From Carallia brachiata (taxonomy: Eukaryota; Streptophyta; Magnoliopsida; Malpighiales; Rhizophoraceae): DNA of 64,000 nucleotides. The translations under genes and the position numbers were made by a program. Positions 1 to 15,056 of the stretch are shown here, one piece after another; the first letter of the stretch is position 1; every line of letters begins with the position of its first letter. The notes beneath the pieces were generated by a model. That model made no database searches and was not told where the DNA came from. It was given only the letters and a program-made list of their open reading frames with translations. The stretch lies in NCBI GenBank assembly GCA_021464245.1, contig JADCRB010000020.1, forward strand, positions 1,012,502 through 1,076,501, read 5' to 3'.

Positions 1-700
1 ACCTGTCAAACTTCTTAAAATTTCCTTTTTCTCGAGCTTCCTTCGGCTTTCGGTCATCAAAGGCAGCCCAACTCATAAGAACAAAAGATAATTCCTCAAT
101 GGTCATGCCAAGAACACAAACTCCTCTAACCTTTTTTTTTGGATAAAAACTCTTCTAATATTATTGTCTATGATGAACAGTTAAGAAATGTAGAAACCAA
201 CTAAAAGTTTATATATAAAATGTACGGCAAATCCAAATTTGTAATAATAGTCATTTATTTTTCCTTCGTTTGTATAATATAACTAGAGAAGAAGATTTAC
301 AAGTTAGAGTTCAAACCTCACATTATAACTTGGTTAGTAGTCACTAGAATATACATAGTTGTTATCCCTATATTTTTTTGGGTGCTCGTATGTAGCTAGA
401 GGAGATTTGTCAGACAAAATTTTGATAATACAATAAACTGTCAGTTTTGTATATTTATATTAATAAAAGCAAAACAATACAAAAAATACATTTTATCACT
501 TCGTTTATATTATCACACAAAAATTTAATATAGTTACACAAAAATAAAAATCTATTATATTTTGACACGTTGTCGGGCACAAAAGTCGGGCAGTTCCTCC
601 GTCTGCATACTTTTTTTTCGTACTTTTTTTTTGAATGAGCAAATAAATTTATTCTTTTTTTTTCCTAAAAATATATTCGATTGTACGATTACTAGATTAA
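1..700. other. AT-rich upstream flank, no gene seen
   Basis: No open frame with gene-like composition. Short A/T runs and a stretch around 430-560 rich in ATATT and ACACAAAAAT words resemble decayed MITE sequence, but I could not define termini. Confidence 0.5.
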
Positions 701-770
701 TTATTGGGCCCACATCTCGAGCAACGAATAATTATTGGGCCTGCGTCCCTACAGATCTCATTGGGCTCAC
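701..770 (+). promoter_or_regulatory. Promoter with repeated site II (TGGGCC/T) elements
   Basis: Three TTGGGC-type words lie within 65 bases (TTGGGCCC near 704, TTGGGCCT near 734, TTGGGCTC near 761), about 80-145 bases before the start codon at 847. TGGGCC/T site II elements bind TCP factors and are typical of constitutively expressed plant genes for DNA, RNA and ribosome functions. A telo-box (AAACCCTAA, 890-898) lies just inside exon 1; the two motifs often occur together. Confidence 0.55.
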
Positions 771-846
771 CTGGACAGGACCAATCTTTTGCGACCCGGT
801 TCAAAAGAAAGAAACAAGGTGGAGCAGACGACCAAAAGCGCTAAAA

Positions 847-3187
847 ATGGAGGGAGAGGAATCGAGTACAGCTGCAGAGCAAGTAATTGAAACCCTAAAA
901 ACCAGAGGCTGGTGCTTCGGCGACATCGGCCAAGTAAAAGCCTTAATCGTCATACACTCCGCTCTTTCTGATGACGAGGATGCGCGCGCCGTCGCCGACT
1001 CCGTCGAATCGGAGCTCCTCAACATGGACATTAAATCCATCGGAGCGATCTCCCTACCCGACCCGAACCTCCTCCGCAAGTCCTCTCATATCCACGGCCC
1101 CAAAGTCCTTCAGGTCATCGCTCTCGCTCTCAATCTTTCTTGAATTTCCTTTCTTTTTCCCTGAAAAATTGTGTTGTTGTTTTTTTTTTTTTTAAATCTT
1201 TTTTCCTTCGAATTTCAGTTTAAATTTGTTACTGTTTTCAATAGATATCTTCAGCGAGAGACATTTCTATGAGTAGCACGGAGGTTTTGTCGGATTCCGG
1301 TAACCGGCGGCGACTACTGAGACTCGTTCTCACCGACGGCCACAATGAAATAACTGCGGTAGAATACTCTCCCGTGCCGGCTATACCCAACGATATTATT
1401 CCTGGTGCTAAGGTATTCTCTTTTTTTTTTTGTAATTTTTTTTAAATTTTTATATCTTAAATCTTTTTTTTTGTTTTTAATTGGCTCTGAGATTGAACTC
1501 GGGACTTTAGACTCCAGTACCAATTGGTTTCTTTCTTATTTGTGTTCCTTACTTTTGTGCAAGGAAGGTTCGTTTGGAAAATAAAGCTCCAGTGCATAGG
1601 GTATTATGTTTAAATCCAAAGTTGATATCTGTAATGGGAGGTGTTGTGCAATCGCTTCGCAAGGAATGGGAAATGAACCGAAAGTATTCAGGCTTATCCG
1701 TTCTTCGTTAAGAATATCGCAAGAAGCTGATAGTGGTGGCCCTCCCCCGTTTGAGAAGTTGCAAGTTGGGGCACCCTTTCGACGATCTTCTCGGCAAGGC
1801 AGATTTTCAGGTCGGCTGTCAGATCGTTCTTACAAGACTTGCAATTTTCGCTTTAACACCATTGAGATGCCATTTGTTTTTAATGATGTTTAAGACTGTA
1901 TTTCAATCTAGTATGAACTACATCAAGATGAAATCCAAGTCTATGTCTGTGTGCAAGCCTGAAAAACTGCAAATTCAACTTTGCATGAGTGTACTCATGG
2001 GCTATATATTCTTTTGCAGATATGGCTTCAACATCCAAGAGCAGTGTGCCTCTTACTGCAGAAATGGTGGAAAACTTGAAATCAGGCCGGTTGCAAAAGA
2101 AGAGAATGGAGATAATGCAGTGATAAGGTCAAAACAGCTCCTTTTACAGAAAAATAACAAGCCGAAGTCGTAGTAACTCTGAAGCGAGGTTGAAAGAAGG
2201 TGCAAATCCATTTTTTTTTATCCTTAACTTTGATATTAGTCATACTGTTTGTATTGTGAAATGAATTTCTTATATGCTAGAAAGTGGTGTGCTGTCTTAT
2301 GTTTGAACTCATTTGAGAGGAATGAATTGGGAAGTCTTACTTTGGATGTATTGATGAATGCTGGATGACATTGTGGCACGTGTGAGGAGGAGGAGGTTAA
2401 TCTCTTTGTTGTTCAACAGATACTAGACCAATGGTTGATCCAAATTCCTAAAACTGGTTTTAAATTGGGAAATACAACAAAAAGGACGTTGTATTTTACA
2501 TAATTTCTTGAAATCTAAAATGAGCTCATAATTTGAAATGAATCTAATTGATGCTTTAGCAAATTTACAGGATTAATTGACTCCATATTGTGGGAGCCTT
2601 GCGTACAGAGATGTCCTTTTTTAAAATTGTCTCTAATATTTGTATCTTTTGCAGTAGCTGAATCAGTTCCTGTTCAAAATCAAGCAGCTGCTCAGAAGCT
2701 CCTGCAGAAAATGAGTCGACCAAATCAAGATCAACAACATTCAAGGGGTCGGAAACATTGGGGAAAGGGTAAGCAAGAAGAGCGGCAGTTTTTCACTCTA
2801 AATGAGTGGGAACAAGCAAAGACTGGGGGAAATCATCAAATGAGGAATGAGCTTGCAGATACTAGTCGTGACGAGGATCTTGCATGGCAGCTGCAAAGTC
2901 AAATTGACATGGAAAATTCTCATGTTAGCATCCTTGCATTTTTAAGTATTTCTTCTGTTTCCTATGGTATATGTGATAGATAAGGATGTTTTTTTTTCTT
3001 TCTCCAGGTACAAATGGGAATGCATAATACTGTGGCCGATGACATTAGAATGAGCATGTTTAGTTATGGCGGAAATAATGACAGGGATTACGGAACAGAA
3101 TATGGAGGAAGAGGGAGGGGAAGGGGAAGGGGAAGAGGAAGAGGAAGAGGAAGGGGAAAGGAGCGGATGGGAGGAAGATTTAATTAA
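847..3187 (+). CDS. DUF1767/RMI1-N domain protein, TDRD3-like, with indels
   Basis: Six exons fit GT-AG rules: 847-1113, 1245-1412, 1568-1810, 2020-2199, 2655-2923, 3008-3187. The N-terminal 170 residues match the RMI1-N/DUF1767 type domain of plant TDRD3-like proteins (Arabidopsis At5g19950 type), seen in partners of topoisomerase III in genome stability or RNA metabolism. The middle is polar. Exon 5 has a DEDLAWQLQSQID motif resembling a short helical or UBA-like stretch. The C terminus is an RG-repeat tail (GRGRGRG...) suited to RNA binding or arginine methylation. Frame is broken in exon 3 near 1700, where one base seems missing in a CC run, and two or three times in exon 4 between about 2085 and 2160, where in-frame TGA TAA occur at 2121-2126. 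All exon phases close if four single bases are missing (436 aa). I infer base-level errors or recent lesions rather than long decay, because splice sites and flanking frames are intact. Confident of family, less of functionality. Confidence 0.8.
1480..1535 (-). repeat. Possible SINE remnant in intron 2
   Basis: On the minus strand an A-box-like AATTGGTACTGGAG is followed about 25 bases later by a B-box-like GAGTTCAATCTC. Spacing fits a tRNA-derived promoter, but no ends or target duplication are visible. Weak call. Confidence 0.25.
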
Positions 3188-4091
3188 ATCCCGTGGACTG
3201 TTTGCGGTTATTTAATTTACTATTTTGAGGCTTGCGAGTTTTATAATTTATACCACGTTTGGCATGCCAATCTGATATATAATATGAGATTTAAAAAAAA
3301 ACAAAAAAAGAATGGTCATTCATTTGTTTGGGATCTTTTCAAGGGAATTTACTTTGTTACGTACCATTCCTTTTTACAATACCAAAAAATATAAGGGAAT
3401 CTTCTCTTTTGGCCTCAATGCATCAGGTGATTACAGGAGCACAGAAATTTCTAATGTTCGAGCAGGATGTTGTGACATGATACACTAGGTATTGGGGGCA
3501 GGTATTCACCCTGGGTTGTTCCTGTGGTGGACTGTTGAATTGAATCTTTCTTACTGCTTCTGTGTAAAAAGTCCCAGTTATTCATCCGTCTAGCTCCCAA
3601 AAAATTGGGAAATCACTCTCACTAAAAAAACATTGCGATTCTGTATTCAGTACACACGAAGCGATCAGATGTTGGTTGCCCATCAGTCTCATACTGCTAC
3701 TCTTGTTACGGTATCACTCTTACGGTTCAAGTTGCCGTGACTTTCTTGTGATTGGTGTACAAGAAATATGACCGATTCCTGCATTCTCGGTAAACTTATC
3801 GATAAAAACAAATTTCGTGTTGATTTTTAATTGCCCAGAAGATTTGACCTGACTAGCCATGGGTTCAGAGTATTATATTTTTATTCATCGGTAATTTAAA
3901 AAACAAAAAACAGAAAGCTCTCACAGATTCGATCGATGAGGTTCATTGTCATCCTCAGATCCAACCAAAGACCAACGACCCTGTCTTTCCAGGACCAGAC
4001 CTGGTTTCTTTCTGCTAGCTCCTAAATCATTGCAGGGGAAAAGAATCTAGTGCCCCCAACAACCCGAAAAAGAAAAAAAAATCTATCTTGA
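3188..4091. other. Intergenic spacer between the TDRD3-like gene and PGR
   Basis: Holds the 3' UTR of the upstream gene and the promoter and leader of PGR. No additional coding frame. In Arabidopsis, as I recall, a fibrillin gene (At5g19940) lies between the corresponding genes; there is no trace of it here. Confidence 0.5.
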
Positions 4092-6583
<2,492 letters not shown>

Positions 6584-8030
6584 ACCACTCTTTCTGTTCA
6601 AGTCATGCTGCATTCTGGAGATTGCCATGCCAAATTGTGCTCCTACAACCCAGAGGTATGTTATCTTGCGCGCCTACAAGTGATTTCCTAAGATTCGATG
6701 ACTGCAATTGTTTTTTGTGGCATTGGGGCTGCTAAAGTTAATTCAAGCGGCAAGGCACTTGATAGATAGATTAATGGTGAAGCATCCGGTAAGACAAGGC
6801 AATCTTTTCTATATTATCTCAGTTTATCCTTGTTAAGGAATACGCTGAGGAGTGTTTGAGTTGTATTCATGTTTAGTGAAAAAGCTCGTGGAAATTATCC
6901 ATGTCTTAATGAATATTTCACTGGTGCGATAGCGTCCTTAAAACAAAGGAAATGAAGTATTCGGATCCCCAGCACTAACTCGGTCCAAAAGGTAGAATTT
7001 TGTACCCAATGATGCAAACATTTGACGAAACTGCAGCAATTATTCCGGCCACAACTCATGTATCCCAAAAACTTGATAAGCTAAAATACCGGAAAACGGG
7101 AAAATGAAGTGTCAAAAGCGGCAAATGTGCAACACAATGATCATACACGTCAAGTATGCTGGAAATGAAGAAACTTATTTGGTAGGTAGGATAAATATTT
7201 AAGATTGCGATGGATAAGGTCGAATGGAAGCTAATTTCTGTTGCTTTGCTTGTTGCTAAGTTTTTGGTTTTTTCCTGACATAAATTTACTTCCTGTGAAC
7301 GATGGCCCTATGCTCCGTAAAGAAAGGTGGAGGCACAACGAGGCATGGCAATTCCTTCAGAATTTGTGTTGCCTCCTACCTCAATAAAAAGTGATATTGC
7401 AATGTTCCAGTTAACCGAAGACCAATTTTCTTGTTTGTCTTTGTGATTCTTCCTGTCCCACTTTCCATCTTCATAACGAGGAAGATAAGAGTAACGACAT
7501 TTTACACCGGAAAATGGAACGTGTGTGTGTTTAATTGCAGATAAGCCGAACGTTGACCCAAATGGTTGTATGCTTCATTGTCCTACAAACGTCCTTTAAC
7601 CATGGCATCTGAAGGGTGCAAGCATGTACATACCGAAAGCTGTAGGCTATAGCCGATGTTTGTATCATGAGAAAGTTCAGTATAGCAACGAAGCTTTGTT
7701 AATCTTGGAAGGAACAAATATGCATATGCACGAAAACAAACAGCCCTTCGGATAGCCATCAACGAGGTATTACCCATACAGAAACTTGCAAGCTTGGGAG
7801 GCTTCTTAATCTCAAGGCCCCCATGTGCTAAACAGACCTTCAAGGCAGCAGCATCACCACTAAAACACAACTACAATACATTTTAGCAGACACAACCATA
7901 AGCATCTCAAACTCCTTCCACGAATCAAGCTTTTCAATACTGCAGTCAGAGCTGCTAATAAGTATTTTTTCTGCGATGCTTTTCCTTCCTCCCCCCCCCC
8001 CCCCCCCCCAAAATAGTGTTGTCTGAGAAG
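6584..8030. other. Convergent intergenic region
   Basis: Lies between the 3' end of PGR (+) and the 3' end of the PP2A B' gene (-), so most of it is probably 3' UTR and spacer. No conserved frame was seen; short open frames near 7583-7870 lack gene-like composition. Confidence 0.5.
7991..8009. repeat. Poly-C tract (19 C)
   Basis: Nineteen consecutive C residues just beyond the stop codon of the PP2A B' gene. On the transcribed strand this is a G19 run in the 3' UTR. Long pure C/G runs are rare in AT-rich plant DNA; the length may be mis-called. Confidence 0.9.
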
Positions 8031-10096
8031 TTAGCAGGCAACAGAACACATCATGGGGTTTACTGGAGCTAAAATATTGCTAGCTGTAGGTTGAAAACTA
8101 GCAACGCTTTCCAGGCGTTCCCAAGTTAATTTTCGTTTCTCTGCCACCATGCTCAACATCATGTTTTCCTCCTCCAACTTATGTTGGCAGGCCAATACTA
8201 GCTCTTCATCCAGTTCAGAAAACATTTTTCTAACATTCTGTGTCAAGTTAAGCACTGCCTGGTTCCAATGATTCTTGGTATTCCTCTCAAGGGCTGGGAA
8301 GACGAGAGGCACAATCACCTGACGGTTATGTGCAATAAGATTAAGGACGTGCTCGTTGTTCCACAGCAAGTGTGCTCTTTCTGCCACCTGAAAAAGAGAA
8401 AGTAGCTCATTATTTTCTCTCCATACCGAATCCTCTTTACCATCTCACGAGCAACTCTATAAATAGCATCGTATGGCCAACATTGCAAGTGGAATGCCAG
8501 GTCAGAATATTCATCCAATACAGATGAAAGCGAGTTGTGTCCGACTGACCATTAGCAAAAAGCCTATTTGATGTTTTCAACCACCCTTGAGGTAAGGTTG
8601 TTAGAGCTTTGGGCATCTTTATCATTACCAATATGGTTCATCAATCGGTTGGAGTCATTATCAGCTTGCATTTCTTGCTTTAGGCATACAGTATTCTGCC
8701 GGCTTCGCAAATGTAAGCCGTCATGAATGCGGTCCCAACAAACTAGGATATAGCAAATCAAAAGACCTTTCAAAGCCAAAACAGAGAGGTAAATGAGAAG
8801 AAGCAGGCAGTCTTAACAGGTAAATAATATGGAGAGTGATTTTTCTTTGATTAGAATCACACGGCATACAAATGATGGCGACATAACCAAAAATAGATCC
8901 CTCATTGATACGCAAGAGATAAATGAAGTGGTGTTTACCTGGTAATGAGAGCTATTGAGGCAGCATCCTATTCGTCGAAACAGTGGAACCATGATCTTTT
9001 GGAATTCATCCATGGTAGTCATTTCCAAGATCTCTTCGAGCTCACTGATAAACATTAACTCTTTTTGGCTGTTTGTCACTGGCCAGTACTTTAATAGCCC
9101 CTTAATCACAGCACCAGATAACTTTGGATCCTTCTCTACAAACTGTACAACACAGTATGTCAACTGTTGATGATAAATTCCTACTGATTTTGGTTTGTGT
9201 AGAGGAATCAAAGCCCTCCACAGAAACAATTTATGTTCCTCTTTCAATGGCAGGGCAAATCCACTGATGATACTTCCAAATATCTCCAACAGCTCCGCAA
9301 TTCCATTATGACGTTCAGTTTCAAAAACAAAACGGTAGATGATATTGCTAACTGATTTTCGAATAAATGGCCGGTGTACCATGAACTTTCCATACATCCT
9401 ATGTAGAATTGTTTTCAAACAGTCTCTTTCTCTGGGGTCCTCGGAGTCAAAGAGGTCAAGTAATCTCAAAATAAAAGTATGATCAACGTGCTTCTTTGCT
9501 GCCTTTGCATCAACTGCAGTGATAAACCTGAGGAGCAAATCATAGACAATTTGCAAATGTGACCAAGCAGGATCAAACATTGGTTCTTCATCTTCTGTTT
9601 CTACACCAGTGCCATTGGAGCGATACTTAGGTGGGAAAACCCTAAATAGGTTAACCGAACACATCTTACACATTGCAGCTATTGCTGCTTCAGTAAACTT
9701 TGCAGATCCAGAAGAAACATAATCAAGAAGCTCTGCCAGTGTTTGATGTTTAAGATCTTGCTGAACAGCATTTTTGTCTTGATCACTGATATCAGAAGCC
9801 TCACAGCAAAGGTTTAACTTACTGACAAAGAGGCTCTGCTTCTGCAGATTTGAAACATCTTTGAAGGATAGGTGGGGCTCCACTGCCTCCACTCCAGCCA
9901 TGATTCCAGCAGGAAAAACTGCTGAAGATACCCGTTTAACAACATTCAGGCGACTTGCGATAGAATTCCCACTATTTGTACATTGGATTTCATTGCCTGA
10001 GTTGGCCAAATTATTGGCAGAATCACTCCCTGTAGAATCCAATATATCATGCTTTGGGAACTTCCGTGGGATTTTACTAAGAATCTGCTTGAGCAT
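8031..10096 (-). CDS. PP2A regulatory subunit B' (B56 family), kappa/theta-like
   Basis: Two exons, 10096-8939 and 8387-8031, joined in phase 0 by a GT-AG intron, give 504 aa, close to the usual ~500 aa. The N terminus MLKQILSKIPRKFPKHD is the plant B' type. The HEAT-like B56 core follows: DPAWSHLQIVYDLLLRFI, LDLFDSEDPRERDCLKTIL, HRMYGKFMVHRPFIRKS, ELLEIFGSIISGFALPLKEE and LRALIPLHKP-like blocks. The second exon begins VAERAHLLWNN and includes VIVPLVFPALERNTKNHWNQ. B' subunits hold substrate and the catalytic C subunit on the PP2A A scaffold, controlling hormone, stress and metabolic signalling. The C-terminal tail after about residue 460 is divergent. Kappa versus theta is a guess from the N terminus. 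No frame defect. Confidence 0.93.
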
Positions 10097-11330
10097 GGTG
10101 GCAAAGCAGCAATTGTTGGCAGGCCAAACCCCTAGATCACAGTTAGTCCATTTAATTATAGAAAGCAATAAGCTCTTAAACAAAACTATTTTATTTAGCA
10201 AGAAAAAACTGATAAAAAGTAATCTGCTGTAGTGTTAGCTGCGTAAGGGTTTACATTGAAAATTTTCGCATCATAAGAAGGCACACTTTGAACAGAAGAT
10301 AAGAATAAAGCACAAATGGTAGCCAGATATCGATTGATTAGCCAACAGTCACAACTGAGAAGTTAAGCAATCACATGAGATCCCAAACAATCAATATTCA
10401 TCCATTGGACAGCATATTGCAGCTAGTATATTCTTTGTCAATAAAGTGATAATGACAATCAGTCTGGGAAAATAAAGACCAGCACTATGATTCCATTTGA
10501 ATCTTAGAATTGTATATATACAAAATTGTAGGAAAAACAGCAGTGCCGTTTTAAACGTACAACACAAGTGCAGTTAGGCAAAACATCAAATCCTTCAAAC
10601 TTAGATTATTAAAACCATTTTTTCAGGCAACATTCAAATGGCGCCTAACAATGTTGCAATTAAAACAGCTCAAGATTTGGAGCTAGGATTTGAAGCAATA
10701 TTACCCAAACTGCTCTGAAAAACTTCAGTAAATACAGAACCACCCGGATCAAACCTATCAGCAACACGTTTGGCACTAGACACATTCAAAATAATAATAA
10801 TAATAATAATCAAACTGATGGTCACATGCTACAAAGTGAAACAATGGCCTTCCATCTGCAATAACATAAAAGAACGAAAAGATTGAATTTTCACAGTGAA
10901 TTTGTACACAACATGATAATTTGAAGAGCAAAACCATAGATCTGAAACACTTAAAACAGCAGGCAATTTGGATAGCTAAAGATCTACACAAAATCTGCAT
11001 AAAACTGAGAAACCCACTAGCCCAGATCTCAATCTTAAAAAGAGGAACTTCAACAGAAAAACATTAAGCTTTACAAGAGCAAATATCACACAATAAACAA
11101 TTTCTCAGCAAAATGCAAGTCTTTTCTTAACCCAAAAACTGAAAATTTATGCAGCCAAGAAAAACAAAACACAAATGGACATGAGAGAGAGAGAGAAAGA
11201 GAGTAGAACCTGAGTTCAGAGCTGTAAAGAAAAAGTGACAACAGAAGGGAGAGAGATAAAGAGAGGTGTTTTAACCAAACTATAGAAAATGCTGGAGAAA
11301 GCAAAAAAGCAATCAACTTTTTGGTAATGG
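10097..11330 (-). other. 5' leader and promoter region of the PP2A B' gene
   Basis: Upstream of the start codon on the minus strand. Contains an (AAT)n microsatellite near 10788-10811 and a GA-rich tract near 11184-11204 (CT-rich on the sense strand), a common feature of plant 5' leaders. A leader intron is likely but I could not place it. No other gene seen. Confidence 0.45.
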
Positions 11331-13263
11331 AGAGGATTTTGTTTTTTTATTTATTTTTGTGATTTATGGATTTCTGGGTGGGAATGGATCTCCATGAAAG
11401 ATGAGAAAAAGGGTCACTTCCTCGATTAAAGGGAATATGAGGTGTGCATTTTCTGAGAATTGCAGGTGTCTCGCCAGAAACAGTCACCTCTCACCCATGA
11501 ATGCGTTACAATGGCATGGCTTATGGCTTCTCTCTAATTTAAGGACAAAACTTCTGGAAAAAAAAGCTTGGCGTTTGCAAAACAAAACTGGCTTTCAAAC
11601 AGTAATAAAATATTTATGAGTTATAATTTAATTAATACTAAAATAACTTTTACAATTGAACGTTTTAATTTTCGGTTCTACAGGCAGAATAACAAAATTA
11701 AAATAAAAATAATAATAAAATAATATAATTTTTATAATAATATATATATATATATATATTGTGTGAGATTATATTATTATTTATTAAAAAAGTTTTTTTT
11801 GGATGTCATGTTACCGAAAAATTTTCAGATTGTAATTGTTTGTGAAGTTTTTGTAGTTTGATTGATTTATTGTACAACTAAATAATAGTAAATTTTTTTT
11901 TTTTTTTTTCATTTTAAATAATTGTACAACGAATGTAATAATTATAATTTAAAATTTTTTCTAATATATTTCCTCCAACCATATAACAATACCCTTACTT
12001 ATTATTATTCAAATATAATCATAGAGCCTTTTTCTTATTTGTTATCAACAAAAAAAAGTGACAAAAAAAATATTCGTTAATATCTTGATCATCTCAGCTG
12101 CCGGCCGTGTAATCTTTTCCTTAATTTAACACGTTTTTTTTTTTTTTTTTGTTATAATTACAACCTTGGTTTGATTAAAGAACCTCTGGGTCCCATTTTT
12201 AGCCACCACCGATATGAACAGTATGCGGAATATTAATCATAGATGTGGGTCAAGTATCTTCTGGTTAGCCTGTTTTAGATTTTTTTTTTTTTTTTTCGAT
12301 GGAACCTGTTTAGATTTTTATGTCAACACCAAAAATTGGAATCTTACATATTGGTTAAATAAAGTTCTAAAATTCACTAGCTAAATAAAGTTCAATATCA
12401 TTAAATTTCACACATCATCCCGTACTCAGCCTTGGGAAACAGGGAATTAGACAACAAGTAGATTTTTGTATGCCCGGATCTGCCGGAAATCATTGTCCAA
12501 AAAATTGTTTCAACATAAGAAAAGGAATAATCTGCATTCATTATCCATAGAGTTGGATTCATTACTGAATGTGGGTGCCTTGTTTTGTTTCTGTTTTTTT
12601 GTTTTTACATCAAAAAAATGATCTTACCAGAAGCATCAGTCATGAGATTTTTGTGTCGAGATTGAGATAATTCTCATTTATTTGAATCATATTCAAAATT
12701 TTAAAAGGACTGACCTACATTTCGAACACTAATAGAGTTGAGCATAACTTTACCACTGGAGTCTTAGGAAGCGAACCTAAATCTAAATGCTGCGCATCAC
12801 TGCTTATATCTTAAATAATTTTTAACATGGATCAGTCAAAAAAAAGCACAGACATAAATATTTAAACTTGAGACTTACAATAAAAATATGTTGATTTACT
12901 GCTGAACTGTCGATTTCAAGTGATTCTTGTTTTATATTTTCATGCATTAATTTTTTCTACGCAAATGATGACGGGCATTTACATGCTTACACAAAGTTGA
13001 AGACTCGATTAAGCAAACATGAGTTTAGAAAATCAAATGATAGGCAGCTTTGAGAAGAAAACAAACTTATAGAGATTCTTAAGCAGGGGGAAAGACATAT
13101 TTGAAAATTATTTCTTTTTTTAACTATATGCTATACATAATATATTTGCCAATTGGATATGGAAATATTGTGCAAATTTAAAATCTTACCAGGTTGTCTC
13201 ATGCAACTTGACCACTTACTTGCTTTTGCTTGAATCGTACAATATTCCACCTTTACTCCGTGG

Positions 13264-13295
13264 TCGGTTGGCGAATGCCCTATTCGACCAACCGA
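13264..13295. repeat. Short perfect-stem hairpin
   Basis: The arms TCGGTTGG-CGAAT and ATTCG-CCAACCGA pair over 13 bp around a five-base loop (GCCCT) with one bulged A. It sits in a gene-free stretch. It could be the fused termini of a deleted element; there is no sign that it is a terminator or a miRNA. Confidence 0.5.
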
Positions 13296-14235
13296 ACTAT
13301 TGTTGTTTTCCCTGCACAGTGGCAGTTTTGTCTGAACTTAGGAGCTTCATCTGAGCTTAGAAAAATAAAACATAGTAAACAGTTTGATTATTATTAAATG
13401 AAATTATGTTACAATTTTAGTATTACTTAAGTAAAGCTACATAGTAATATTTGAAATTAATTTTTAATTATGATGATAGGAAACACATTTGCTTTGTTTT
13501 GTGAGAAAGTATTTTTCAAGCAAGGGAATAAGCCTCCAAATAAGCTTATTATTATTTAGGAAGTGTTTTTTTTGTCTGGCATTAGGGTGATTTGTTTCTT
13601 CTTTCAAAACAAACATAAAAGTACTCCAAGGTGGTTCAAACTTTATTATCAAAAAAAGATTTCAAACTTGTTCTATAATTAGTTAAATTTGATTGAGTAT
13701 GTAAAGAGACGAACAATTGAGGGAAGCATTTCAACCAACGCTTTGGAGGGGCATTATCAAGTAGGGGTGGTTTAAGACAACCTAAAAGTTCGGTTAATGA
13801 TAAAAATAAATTGAAGTGAACCAAAATTTTAGTTAACCAAACTAAATTTGATAATTAGTTAACCTAACCAATGTGAACCAATTTTCTCAGTTCAGTTACA
13901 GTTTTTTAATTTTAGAGACCACGGTTAATGATACTGAACCAAAATATTAATATCTATATATTATATTTGTTTATTCTAATACTATAGACAAATTACTAAT
14001 ACAACTATTAATAACAAATAAATTTTAATAAATATTGTTAGACGAAAAAGTATATTTTTATATTTAAATCAGAATTTAAAATGTTTTTATTAAATTTAAA
14101 CCCAATCAAAATGTTGAATACTAAAAATTTCTATTCGATTTTAATTTTTAATTTTTATAGTTTGCTTTAATTAATTGAACTGTGAATACTCTTTGTTTTT
14201 TTTTTTTTTGGGTCTCAGACTACTCTTTGTTTTTT

Positions 14236-14345
14236 TTGTCAATTAAAGCTACAAACCAGCAGTAGGAACGGGGTTGGTCCCCCTACTTCGCTGTTGACAG
14301 CACTACTGCTCAACCACTGAGTCGAGCTCCATCCCCCAACCGTGA
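14236..14345 (-). repeat. SINE-like (tRNA-derived) segment
   Basis: On the minus strand, GACTCAGTGGTTGAGCA matches a plant tRNA/SINE A box and GGGGACCAACCCC lies about 30 bases downstream in B-box position. No stem structure supports a functional tRNA. Ends not defined. Confidence 0.35.
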
Positions 14346-15056
14346 ATGCTCTAATTATCAAGACCTTCAGATTGTTAAAGAGTTTGAAATGGGTCGTGCC
14401 CTCGGGGGCGAAAGACCATTCAGCATTGTTTTGGTCCGTTACGTGGGTGGGAGATGGGCCACTTCTTATTCCCACTAGTCGACCTCCTGAGCAACACAGG
14501 CCTTTGGTTGGTAGTGGTCTGTTATCTACTTTCCTTCATCACCCAAACGTCCACGCACCCAATGGTCAATGGAGAGCTGCTTTGTCCGAGCAAGTGGGCC
14601 TCCATTAACTTAAGATATATTGGAAAAAAAAAGTTGGTTCGTGTATAAAAAAGTTTAACTTGAGGTTAAGTATTTATTTTATTAGTTGAGAGGAGTATTT
14701 TTTAATTATAAAGTGAGAGATTTAACTCCCACTAATATCGTTTCTCCTTCCCTTTACATGCCTAATAGGACTCTTTGTAAACAAAAAAAAAAACAAAAAA
14801 AGTCTAGCTTTCCGAGACTACCATCCGCTGCCTGCCCTGACGACAATGCATTCATAACTTTAACAAAGGTTATGGGTTCGAGGAATGGTAGAAACAACAA
14901 TAACTTTTCGAGACTCACAATTAATTGAAATAGTTAGAAATAATTTTTAATTGTAACCAAAAAAAGAAGTAGTACGTAATCATGAAATTGGATTAAGACC
15001 TCAATACTACCCTTCATTTTTTTAAAATCTTTTAACTGTTGGATTATCAGTTTCTG

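Larger units (their letters stand above)
11331..15056. other. AT-rich intergenic DNA
   Basis: No gene recognised. Contains a (TA)n run near 11740-11758, several T10-18 runs, a 13-bp stem hairpin at 13264-13295, a segment at about 13760-13960 with repeated GGTTAACC and GAACCAA words that resembles a decayed hAT-type element, and a SINE-like segment near 14236-14345. Open frames at 14239-14608 have no family resemblance. Confidence 0.5.

Noticed and set aside
562..846. In-frame extension upstream of the TDRD3-like start codon
   Set aside because: It runs through T-rich promoter sequence with site II elements; the family N terminus begins at the ATG at 847.
13760..13960. Possible hAT element starting TAGGGGTGG with GGTTAACC motifs
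   Set aside because: No convincing right end or target duplication; left as decayed repeat in the intergenic entry.
14239..14608. Overlapping open frames on both strands
   Set aside because: No motif, no splice context and overlap with a SINE-like segment; unlikely to be a gene.
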